Assembly (NCBI RefSeq): GCF_050916235.1
Contig: NZ_CP104854.1
Location: 4,092,001-4,156,000 of the forward strand
Source of the DNA: Maridesulfovibrio sp050916235
GTDB lineage: Bacteria; Desulfobacterota; Desulfovibrionia; Desulfovibrionales; Desulfovibrionaceae
DNA: 64,000 nucleotides
Reading direction: 5' to 3'
Shown: piece after piece, positions 43,320 to 51,309 of the stretch
Numbering within the stretch: the first letter of the stretch is position 1
Layout: every line of letters starts with the position of its first letter
Notes under the pieces: generated by a model
What the model saw: the letters and a program-made list of their open reading frames with translations, nothing else
Told to the model about the DNA's origin: nothing
The model's database searches: none
Translations under genes and position numbers: made by a program

Positions 43320-44747
43320 ATGAACATTAAGTTATTACAGCAGGATGCCCCCTGCCGTTGGAGATTGGAAAAACACGGACAGATGAATGTTGACGCGGTG
43401 TTTTTTGGGGACAAGGATATTATACTACAGTTGGACGATACAACTTTGGCGCAGGTTCGTGATGTTGCTTCCCTGCCCGGAGTGGTCGGGCCGGTATGCG
43501 CAATGCCGGATGCCCATTCCGGCTATGGTTTCCCCATCGGCGGTGTTGGCGCTTTTGATCAGGAACGAGGTGTTGTTTCTGCAGGTGGTGTCGGCTTCGA
43601 TATTTCCTGCGGTGTGCGAACCATTACCACCGGATTGAAGCGGCAGGATCTTTTTAGTTGCGATGCAAAGCTCGCAGACCTGCTTTTCAGGCGTATTCCA
43701 TGCGGAACAGGTGAAGGCGGTGAAATAATTCTTGAGGGCTGCGACATGGACGAGATGCTTCTCGGCGGAGCCTCGTGGGCTGTCGGCATGGGCATGGGGC
43801 GTCCGGAGGATCTTGGACGCATAGAATGCAACGGCAGAAATACTTTTGCTGATCCCTCAAAGGTATCGATCCAGGCCAAGCAGAGAATGCGCAACCAGAT
43901 GGGATCACTCGGATCGGGCAATCATTATCTCGAAGTTCAGTATGTTGAAACTATTTATGACCGCAAGACCGCTGAAGCCTTCGGCATTGCCGAAGAAGAT
44001 GTGCTTGTGAGCGTACACTGCGGTTCAAGAGGACTTGGGCACCAAATTGCTAAAGAGTACCTGCCGCTGATGGAAAAGGCAGCTCCGGCCTTTGGAATAA
44101 AGCTTCCCTCCCGTGACATTGCCTGTGCACCGATCAGATCTGAACTGGGACAGGATTACCTTGGTGCAATGGGGGCCGGAATCAATTGTGCGTTGGCCAA
44201 CCGGCAGGTATTAACACATCTTATTCGTGAATGTTTTGCAGAGTTGTTTCCAAAGGCAGATCTTAAACTCCTGTATGATGTCAGTCACAACACATGTCAT
44301 AAGGAAGAATTCCTGATTAAGGGTAACCGAAAAAGTGTGTATGTTCATCGCAAGGGAGCAACAAGAGCACTCGGTCCGGGACACCCGGAGCTTCCACGTG
44401 AATTCCGCAAAACAGGCCAGCCGGTCATAATTGGCGGAAGCATGGGAACGGCGTCCTACATTCTGGCCGGAACAGCGGAGGCAGCGGATATATCTTTTTC
44501 ATCATGTTGCCATGGTGCTGGGCGAGCCATGAGTCGAGCTCAGGCCAGAAAGGCATTCAAAGGGAACAGAATCCAAAATGAATTGGGCCGGAAAGGCATA
44601 ATTGTGCATACCGCTTCGGTCCGGGGAATAGCGGAAGAAGCCCCTGACGCATACAAAGACGTGGACAGTGTGGTTCTTGCGACTGAACGGGCAGGTATTT
44701 CAAGGATGATTGCAAAATTACGTCCGATTTTATGCATCAAGGGCTGA
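43320..44747 (+). CDS. rtcB: RtcB-family RNA ligase
   Basis: A 475-residue RtcB protein, which joins 2',3'-cyclic phosphate or 3'-phosphate RNA ends to 5'-OH ends with GTP and Mn2+. Motifs in order: GPVCAMPDAHSGYGFPIGG, VGFDISCGVR (Cys metal ligand), GSLGSGNHYLEVQ, SVHCGSRGLGHQ, YDVSHNTCHKEEF, HRKGATRALGPGHPE, and SSCCHGAGRAMSR, which carries the His that accepts GMP. Complete length. No rtcR or rtcA is near. GGTGGAG lies before the ATG. Roles include tRNA and rRNA repair. Confidence 0.96.
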   Translation: MNIKLLQQDAPCRWRLEKHGQMNVDAVFFGDKDIILQLDDTTLAQVRDVASLPGVVGPVCAMPDAHSGYGFPIGGVGAFDQERGVVSAGGVGFDISCGVRTITTGLKRQDLFSCDAKLADLLFRRIPCGTGEGGEIILEGCDMDEMLLGGASWAVGMGMGRPEDLGRIECNGRNTFADPSKVSIQAKQRMRNQMGSLGSGNHYLEVQYVETIYDRKTAEAFGIAEEDVLVSVHCGSRGLGHQIAKEYLPLMEKAAPAFGIKLPSRDIACAPIRSELGQDYLGAMGAGINCALANRQVLTHLIRECFAELFPKADLKLLYDVSHNTCHKEEFLIKGNRKSVYVHRKGATRALGPGHPELPREFRKTGQPVIIGGSMGTASYILAGTAEAADISFSSCCHGAGRAMSRAQARKAFKGNRIQNELGRKGIIVHTASVRGIAEEAPDAYKDVDSVVLATERAGISRMIAKLRPILCIKG

Positions 44748-44789
44748 AATTATGTGGAAATAGATTTCATTTTGCCTTAAATTCACGGG

Positions 44790-45134
44790 ATGAACAATCT
44801 TGAAGTAATCAATAAAAACTGGCTGGAATCAATGGCCTCTACCAAACGGGAATTCCTGACAAAGCTCTTTAACGTTTTTCTGCGTGATGAGCCGGTAAGA
44901 GTCCAGAAAATAAGGGCTGCCCTTGAAGCAGGTGAAATGGATGAGCTGAAATACCTTGCCCACTCGCTAAAAGGGGCTGCTGCCACCATGGGTGCAGACA
45001 GAGTACGTGAAGCATGCCTGAGACTTGAATACAGTGCACGGGATGGAGACAGTCCTCTTTCCTTTGAAAACCTGGTCGTTCTTGAGAATGAGATGAAAGA
45101 AGTTTACGATTTCATGAGCAAGTTTGTGCACTAA
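44790..45134 (+). CDS. Hpt-domain phosphotransfer protein
   Basis: A 114-residue histidine phosphotransfer protein. The phosphorylatable His is in AHSLKGAAATMGA (residue ~56), embedded in helices typical of a four-helix Hpt bundle. It would pass phosphate between hybrid sensor kinases and response regulators. No kinase or regulator is adjacent, so it probably serves proteins encoded elsewhere. It follows rtcB closely, with a weak ribosome-binding site. Confidence 0.9.
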   Translation: MNNLEVINKNWLESMASTKREFLTKLFNVFLRDEPVRVQKIRAALEAGEMDELKYLAHSLKGAAATMGADRVREACLRLEYSARDGDSPLSFENLVVLENEMKEVYDFMSKFVH

Positions 45135-45168
45135 CCCGAACGGTTTGAGCCTCCACTTATCAATACCG

Positions 45169-47034
45169 CTATATGCGGATTGAAGTTCCGATTGTGATGA
45201 TTTTTTCAGCCGGAATCCTTAGATAATCAAGAGGTTCTTCTGCCATTGAATTCAGAAAAATAAACAGTTTCCTCCTGATGATATTTTTAGGTTCATCTTC
45301 ATTGAACCTCAGCATCATTTTCCCAACATAAAAATAGCTGTCAGTGCTGCTTATTTTCAACTGGTTCCATGATTGCATCAGGATCAGTGAAAGGTTCGGT
45401 TTCTCCATGAAACCGTAGTTTATGGTCAACCACCAGATATTTTTATCAATACTTTTCACTTCAATACGTTTTCGTGAATCATAGAATGGTTCGCTGGAAG
45501 TCTTAACGCGCAGGAAAACAAGTTTTTCATGCACTACCCGGTTGTTTCGCAGATGCTGCAGGAATGCGTGGGGTATAAAATCAGAAGCAGAAAGAAAGAC
45601 AGCTTCGCCCGGAACCTTGGCCAGCATATTCTTTTCTATTTCCGGCTCAAGGTCAGAAACTTCAAGTCCCCGAGCACGCAGCCTGTTGCGTACTTTGGCG
45701 CGTCCCCATATCCATGTGTACATACCGTAAGCAATTATTGCGGCCAGAAGAATGGGAAACCATCCTCCTCCTTCCAGCTTGGTGAAATTGACCAGGAAAA
45801 AACCCAGATCAAAAACAGCAAAAAATCCGGTAAGCAAGGCAACTATGATTAAAGGCCATTTTCTGATCTGCCGCAGGTAGAACCAGAAAAGATATGTCGT
45901 TATCACCATGGTTCCGGTTATGGCTATTCCATAGGCACCTGCAAGGTGTTCAGATCCTTTGAAGCTGAGAACTAAAAGGATACAAAGCACAGCCATTATC
46001 CAGTTAACCGAGGGAACAAAAACCTGTCCCGGGTTTTCTTCAGAGGTTTGAAATATGCGTATTCGGGGTACAAATCCCAGATGTACTGCCTGCGCTGTCA
46101 GTGAAAAGGCTCCGGAGATAATAGCCTGAGAAGCAATAATGGCTGCAAATGTCGCCAGTCCGATCATGGGCAGCATCAGGAAATCTGGAAAAAGGTTAAA
46201 GAATGGATTGAGAATTGACTCCGGCTGACTGATCAGCATGGCCCCCTGCCCCAGATAATTCAGCAGCAGACTCGGCAGGGCAATTAAATACCAGGCCAGT
46301 GTGATAGGCCTGCGTCCGAAATGCCCCATATCTGCGAAAAGAGCCTCTCCGCCGGTAACACAGAGAACTACAGCACCAAGGACCATGCTGCCGCCAATAC
46401 CGTTGTTTTCAAAAAAGCGTATAGCATGGAATGGACTGAAGGCCTGCAGAACTTCAGGATTCTGCACTGCGGAAGCAATCCCGAAAATGGCTATCACCAC
46501 GAACCACGCCAACATTACCGGACCGAACAACTTTCCAATTTTATCCGTTCCACTGCTCTGAAAGCCAAACAAAAGCAGAAGAATGGCGCAAGCAATGTAC
46601 TCGGTGTACTGATGTGCAGCCGTTGTTGCCACGTCCAGACCTTCTATTGCGGAAAGAACGGAAATGGCCGGGGTAATGACTCCATCTCCATAAAGCAATG
46701 CGCCACCAAGCATCGCAGCTACCAGCATAACGGATGTGGAGAGATACTTTTCTTTAGCACAGACCAGTTCGTAGAGAGCGAAAATCCCTCCTTCCCCCTT
46801 GTTGTCCGCTGCCATGACAAAGGTCACATATTTGAGACAGATGACAATCAGCAGCGACCAGATAATCAGAGAAAGAACTCCCAGCACATTCTCGGGATTT
46901 AGCGTAATAGCATGGTGCCCGCTGAAACAGGCTTTCATTGCATACAAAGGACTTGTTCCTATATCGCCGAAAACTACGCCAAGAGCTCCGAGAGCAAGGC
47001 CCATCTGCCGTTTGTCAGTAAGCTGTTTCTGCAT
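45169..47034 (-). CDS. kup: KUP-family potassium uptake protein
   Basis: A 621-residue K+/H+ symporter with about twelve hydrophobic helices and a cytoplasmic C-terminal domain. Signature sequences: GVVFGDIGTSPLYAMKACF (residues ~18-36), ADNKGEGGIFALYEL, LYGDGVITPAISVLSAIEGL and TGGEALFADMGHFGRRPI. Full length. It lies downstream of dapB but behind that gene's terminator. A second potassium gene (an ion channel) is in this window at 50238. Confidence 0.96.
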   Translation of the reverse strand: MQKQLTDKRQMGLALGALGVVFGDIGTSPLYAMKACFSGHHAITLNPENVLGVLSLIIWSLLIVICLKYVTFVMAADNKGEGGIFALYELVCAKEKYLSTSVMLVAAMLGGALLYGDGVITPAISVLSAIEGLDVATTAAHQYTEYIACAILLLLFGFQSSGTDKIGKLFGPVMLAWFVVIAIFGIASAVQNPEVLQAFSPFHAIRFFENNGIGGSMVLGAVVLCVTGGEALFADMGHFGRRPITLAWYLIALPSLLLNYLGQGAMLISQPESILNPFFNLFPDFLMLPMIGLATFAAIIASQAIISGAFSLTAQAVHLGFVPRIRIFQTSEENPGQVFVPSVNWIMAVLCILLVLSFKGSEHLAGAYGIAITGTMVITTYLFWFYLRQIRKWPLIIVALLTGFFAVFDLGFFLVNFTKLEGGGWFPILLAAIIAYGMYTWIWGRAKVRNRLRARGLEVSDLEPEIEKNMLAKVPGEAVFLSASDFIPHAFLQHLRNNRVVHEKLVFLRVKTSSEPFYDSRKRIEVKSIDKNIWWLTINYGFMEKPNLSLILMQSWNQLKISSTDSYFYVGKMMLRFNEDEPKNIIRRKLFIFLNSMAEEPLDYLRIPAEKIITIGTSIRI

Positions 47035-47069
47035 AAGGTCTGCTGTTTTTAAAAGTTAAAGTTTTGGTT

Positions 47070-47110
47070 CAAAAAACACAAAAGGCCGCATCCGTATGGA
47101 TACGACCTTT
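47070..47110 (-). terminator. Terminator after dapB
   Basis: On the minus strand a 13-bp stem with two G-U pairs (AAAGGTCGTATCC / GGATGCGGCCTTT), 4-base loop, then TGTGTTTTTT. Confidence 0.8.
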
Positions 47111-47155
47111 CTAACCTTTTAGGCTGTATAATTCTACTTCATTTAGTTTACTGGA

Positions 47156-47932
47156 TTAAAAAATATCAGCCATGGAGTAGAGTTTACCTGGCTTCTGACC
47201 GCTCAGCCAGCGGGCTGCACGCAGCGCGCCCTGTGCGAATGTCTCACGCGAGTGGGCGCGATGAGTTACTTCAATGCGTTCACCGGGTCCGAGGAAATAT
47301 GCGGTATGATCACCGACAACATCACCGCCGCGCACGGCGAGAACGCCGATTTCATCCTTGGTGCGGGCTCCGATGATACCGTCACGGGCATGCTTTTTTA
47401 CCTCGTCATAAACAAGGCCTCTTGCTTCAGCCATGCACTGGGCCAGCTTGAGGGCTGTTCCGCTGGGTGAGTCGACTTTCTTGTTATGATGAATTTCAGT
47501 CATTTCCATATCATAAGCAGGCCCAAGCATGCGGACCAGTTCCGGTAGAATCTTCAGAAGAACGTTTACGCCGACACTCATGTTCGGAGCAAGAAAAACA
47601 GGAACTTTTTTGGCGTATTCTTCCACCTGCTCCAGTTCTTCACTGGTCATACCGGTGGTACCTATGACAACAGGGTTCCCGGTAATGGAAGCGGTTTCAA
47701 GCAGTTTCAGGGTGACTGAAGGGGATGTGAAATCAACCACCACAGCACCGGGGACTTTGGTCAGAACCTCTTCGGGAGAAGTTCCGCAGACGCAACCGAG
47801 AGCATCCAGCCCACCTTCACAACCTGCTCTTTCAAGAACTCCTGCAAGTTTAAGGTCGTCGCTCTGCTGGGTACAGCGAACAAGTGTATCTCCCATGCGC
47901 CCTTTGGCACCCATAATCACAACTTCAGTCAT
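47156..47932 (-). CDS. dapB: 4-hydroxy-tetrahydrodipicolinate reductase
   Basis: A 258-residue NAD(P)H-dependent reductase of the lysine/diaminopimelate pathway. The N-terminal dinucleotide fold VIMGAKGRMG (residues 5-14), the central VVIGTTGMTSEEL, SVGVNVLLK and the substrate motif TEIHHNKKVDSPSGTAL near residue 150 are diagnostic. Full length. Supplies meso-diaminopimelate for peptidoglycan and lysine. Confidence 0.97.
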   Translation of the reverse strand: MTEVVIMGAKGRMGDTLVRCTQQSDDLKLAGVLERAGCEGGLDALGCVCGTSPEEVLTKVPGAVVVDFTSPSVTLKLLETASITGNPVVIGTTGMTSEELEQVEEYAKKVPVFLAPNMSVGVNVLLKILPELVRMLGPAYDMEMTEIHHNKKVDSPSGTALKLAQCMAEARGLVYDEVKKHARDGIIGARTKDEIGVLAVRGGDVVGDHTAYFLGPGERIEVTHRAHSRETFAQGALRAARWLSGQKPGKLYSMADIF

Positions 47933-48009
47933 CTCAAGCTCCTGATAGGTTTAACGGTCCCGGACAGAACCGCTTGGTTGGATATTTATAAAAATCAATA
48001 CGCTGTCAG

Positions 48010-49857
48010 CTAATTGGAGTTCACTATAACCATGAATTGTTCTTCTGTCATGATCTCAACTCCCTTGGCCTTGGCCGAATCTATTTTCTTAGCCCCGACC
48101 TTGCTGCCGCAGACCAGAAAATCAGTCTTGCCGGTGACGGATGTCTGGACATTTGCGCCCAGACGCCGAGCCATAGCCTGCATGTCCTCTCTGCTTCCGT
48201 GCTCCATTTTACCGGTAAAAACAATTCCTTTCCCGGTTATGGGGCTTTCCATACTTGCCGTATCAGCCAGCAGAGGAGTGCGACGCAGGTTGAAATCGAA
48301 ATCAAGCATGTGCAGGATGGTTTCCCTGATCTGGGAAATTCCTTCAGTCACCGAATGGCTGGTAATGTCACCGAATCCATGGATGGCAATGAGCTGCTCC
48401 TGCTTTACATCTACAATATCCTCAATTCGGAAATAGCCGAGAAGTTTACGGCTGTCGGCCTTCCCGAGGTCTGGAATTCCAAATGCGGCCAGAAAACGCC
48501 AGTCGTCGGTTTCCTTGGTGCGGCTGATATAGACAGCCTCCGCAAGGTTGCTGGACTGCACAGGACCGAATCCGAGTTTCCTGAAATCCTCTTCGCCCAT
48601 CTCATATACGGATTCCAGTGTATTACGCCCGGCAGAAACAAGTTTGGCAATTGTCTTCTTACCGAACCAGTCGGCATTGCCAAGGGTCTTGAACCAGTAT
48701 TCGAGACGCTGCTCAACACGCGCAGGACAAGTGAAATCTGGACATTTAAGAAAATCATTCTGCCAGAACAGTTCCGCACCACATGAGGGGCATTCTGCCG
48801 GCAGTTCAACTTCTTGTGCAGGCTTAAGAACTTCCTCCAGCTTGGGAATGACCTCCCCGCTGCGGATGATCCTGATTACAGCCCCCTTGCCAATAGACTG
48901 ATCCCTGAGCATGCCTGCATTGTGAGCAGTAACATTTCTGATAGTCGCACCGGAAACTGATACCGGCTGGACTTCCATGACCGGAGTCACTGCACCCATG
49001 CGCCCCACCTGCCAACGGACATCTTCTACTTCGGTTACCGCTGATTCTCCCTTTTTCTTGATGGCAATCTGCCAGCGGTAATGATGAGCGGTTGCGCCAA
49101 GGATCTCCTGAAGATCGGTGTCCATAACCTCTGCCACCATTCCGTCCAACGGATAATCGCAGGAAGCCCAGAGTTCGTCGGTAATTTTCCAGACGTCGCG
49201 AACCAGTTCTTCTCCGCTGACGATACGGTTGGGAAGGGTACTGTAGGGAACAAACCTTACTGCTTCGTCCTGCAGGGCCTGTTTTGAGGCCTCGTTGACA
49301 TTATCAGAGGTGACAATTCCCACCACCATATTGCGGGGATGTTCAAAATTATCGGACAGATGTTCTTCGAAATATTCAAGGCTGCAGACTATTTCACCTA
49401 CCCCCTGCCCACGTCCGCCGACAGGTACAACACCCTTTGCAAAAGCACTTGAAATCTCATAGCCAACCTCACCGTTTCCGCGAGTAGCAAAAATACTTCC
49501 GTCATCGCGGGCGGCAAGGCCGTCAAGCTTGGGTGTTACCCGGTAGTTCACTTCCCTTATCCCGACTGCCCTGGCTTCCTTTTCCACTCTGGCAACAAAC
49601 CGCTCTACTTCCTCGGAAGTGTATGCTTTTTCGGTTGATAACATCGGTTTTGGATGACGCACCTCAACCTTTTCGCTGAAATTTTCAGGCTCAACCTGAT
49701 TAAGAAAAGGGTGATCCGGTGCAAGAGAACGCAATTCTTCGGTCAATTCATCATAGCGGGCATCACTGATTGTCGGCATGCCGCGCCGATAGGCTTCGTT
49801 GTGTTTTTCTAGAAGCCTGACAAGTTCACTTATATTTTTCTGGTCTGTCTTATTCAT
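48010..49857 (-). CDS. Divergent NAD-dependent DNA ligase (LigA family)
   Basis: A 615-residue NAD+-dependent DNA ligase relative. Domain order is kept: Ia (SDARYDELTEELRSL, then HPKPMLST), nucleotidyltransferase with adenylated Lys in TPKLDG (~residue 110), TRGNG, PRNMVVG, DGMVAEV and IAIKKKG, OB fold, four-Cys zinc finger (CPSCGAELFWQNDFLKCPDFTCPARV), helix-hairpin-helix region and C-terminal BRCT (GKGIVFTGKMEHGSREDMQAMARRLGANV). Many motif residues differ from classical LigA (PMLST for PMLSL, TRGNG for TRGDG) and it is ~55 residues shorter, so it may be a second LigA beside a housekeeping one; only the genome can say. Sits upstream of dapB. Confidence 0.88.
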   Translation of the reverse strand: MNKTDQKNISELVRLLEKHNEAYRRGMPTISDARYDELTEELRSLAPDHPFLNQVEPENFSEKVEVRHPKPMLSTEKAYTSEEVERFVARVEKEARAVGIREVNYRVTPKLDGLAARDDGSIFATRGNGEVGYEISSAFAKGVVPVGGRGQGVGEIVCSLEYFEEHLSDNFEHPRNMVVGIVTSDNVNEASKQALQDEAVRFVPYSTLPNRIVSGEELVRDVWKITDELWASCDYPLDGMVAEVMDTDLQEILGATAHHYRWQIAIKKKGESAVTEVEDVRWQVGRMGAVTPVMEVQPVSVSGATIRNVTAHNAGMLRDQSIGKGAVIRIIRSGEVIPKLEEVLKPAQEVELPAECPSCGAELFWQNDFLKCPDFTCPARVEQRLEYWFKTLGNADWFGKKTIAKLVSAGRNTLESVYEMGEEDFRKLGFGPVQSSNLAEAVYISRTKETDDWRFLAAFGIPDLGKADSRKLLGYFRIEDIVDVKQEQLIAIHGFGDITSHSVTEGISQIRETILHMLDFDFNLRRTPLLADTASMESPITGKGIVFTGKMEHGSREDMQAMARRLGANVQTSVTGKTDFLVCGSKVGAKKIDSAKAKGVEIMTEEQFMVIVNSN

Positions 49858-50237
49858 CTATTTTTGGTAGTTGAGGAGCTTTTCGCTTTTGAAGATTTGA
49901 TTTTGTCTCGGCAGGCTTAATCTCTTTTGCGAAAGGGTTTAAGGTTCCCGAAACCTTTTAAAAAAGCCTCGCCACCAGTCTAAGAAACCGGCATTGAGAC
50001 AAAATTCATAAATCACGTTTAGGCTTATTTTAAATTGATAATTCTAAATAACTTACTGCTGAAATATTCTTACATGGAGCATCAGCATCTCAACGCAGGA
50101 TATAATTCAAAATTTTTAAAGTTAATTCATCTTTAAGAATCAGACATCTCGCCCTGTAATTACAGGAATTATTTATTAAAGATGATAATTCAATGTCGTT
50201 CGGAAATTGACTGGATCTGGCTCTCTATACGGATAAA
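49858..50237. other. Intergenic region with inverted repeats upstream of ligA-like gene
   Basis: No gene. Two structures stand out. ATTTTGTCTC (49900-49909) and GAGACAAAAT (49996-50005) are inverted repeats bounding about 106 bases that contain a further imperfect hairpin, a MITE-like layout without a visible target-site duplication. Further on, the perfect 14-base palindrome CCTGTAATTACAGG (50153-50166) is flanked by CATCTTTAA (50128-50136) / TTAAAGATG (50176-50184). The ligA-like promoter must lie here. Confidence 0.45.
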
Positions 50238-51281
50238 TTAGAGAATTTTGCTTATCGCTGAGAGATCGGAGATTTTACCAACCGTAAGCAGAGTATCTCC
50301 TGCTTCAATTACTTCCTTGGGGCCGGGATTAAAGACCATTTCGCCCGACCCCTTACGGATGGCGATAATGATTAGGTTGAAACGCGGACGAATTTTGGAT
50401 TCAATCAGATCAAGACCGACAAGCTCAGACTCTGCGGTGACGAAAAGCTCTTCCATCTGCAGATCAATCTTGCCGCGCATGGCTATATCAAGAAAGTTCG
50501 TAACTGTGGGCCGCAGAACCGACTGGGCCATGCGTATTCCTCCGATGGTGTGCGGCAGGACGACCCGGTCAGCTCCGGCAAATTCCAATCGTGAAATACT
50601 CGCTGTTTCATTACCACGAGCAATAATATTCACCTTGGAGTTGGACTGCCTTGCAATGAGCGTGACATAGACATTGGCCGCTTCATCAGAGAGTGCGGCG
50701 ATAAGTGTTTTGGCATGATCAAGACCGGCCAGTTTAAGAACCTCGTCATTTGTAGCATCACCTTCTACGCAAGAAATGCCTGATGCCTCCATGCTGGCGA
50801 TCAATTCAGGGTTGCTTTCAACAACAACTATCTCCAGGCCTTCGTCCATGACTTCTTTAGTGACGATAGCCCCGATACGGCCGTAGCCGCAGACGATTAT
50901 ATGATCCCTTAATTTTCCGATTGTCTTCTGCATCCTGCGTCTCCCGAGAATGGCTTGCAGTCGCCCTTCTACCAGCAACTGCGAAAATGCACCGATCAAA
51001 TATGCGAAACCGCCGACTCCGCCAAGGATGAGTATGGAGGTAAACAGCCTTCCGTTATCGGACAGAGGCAGCACCTCCATAAATCCGACCGTGGAGAGGG
51101 TTATAACCACCATGTAGAAGCTGTTCAGGAGATTCCAGCCCTCAATCCACATATATCCGACAATACCGCCGATAAAAACCAGCGTCATGTATATGAATCC
51201 GGAGATAAGTCCCCAGAACATGCCGAAATCCCTGCGCAGGCGCAGCAATTTTACGAATATGGATTTAGATTTGGATTTCAT
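50238..51281 (-). CDS. Potassium channel with RCK (TrkA-N/TrkA-C) domain
   Basis: A 347-residue two-helix ion channel. Two transmembrane helices (~residues 22-45 and 75-100) surround a pore with selectivity filter TLSTVGFMEV in place of the common TVGYGD; the TVGF form occurs in RCK channels. Then comes a TrkA-N Rossmann domain (VCGYGRIGAIVTKEVMDEG..., VEGDATNDEVL) and a TrkA-C domain (LVGLDLIESKIRPRFNLIIIAIRK). Probably a ligand-gated K+ channel. It lies 28 bases after uvrB. Confidence 0.92.
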   Translation of the reverse strand: MKSKSKSIFVKLLRLRRDFGMFWGLISGFIYMTLVFIGGIVGYMWIEGWNLLNSFYMVVITLSTVGFMEVLPLSDNGRLFTSILILGGVGGFAYLIGAFSQLLVEGRLQAILGRRRMQKTIGKLRDHIIVCGYGRIGAIVTKEVMDEGLEIVVVESNPELIASMEASGISCVEGDATNDEVLKLAGLDHAKTLIAALSDEAANVYVTLIARQSNSKVNIIARGNETASISRLEFAGADRVVLPHTIGGIRMAQSVLRPTVTNFLDIAMRGKIDLQMEELFVTAESELVGLDLIESKIRPRFNLIIIAIRKGSGEMVFNPGPKEVIEAGDTLLTVGKISDLSAISKIL

Positions 51282-51309
51282 TTCCGACAGCCCGTTTTAT
51301 TTATACACG

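Noticed and set aside
48037..48786. 249-codon open frame antisense to the ligA-like gene
   Set aside because: Antisense shadow of the BRCT and helix-hairpin-helix region; no motif or ribosome-binding site.
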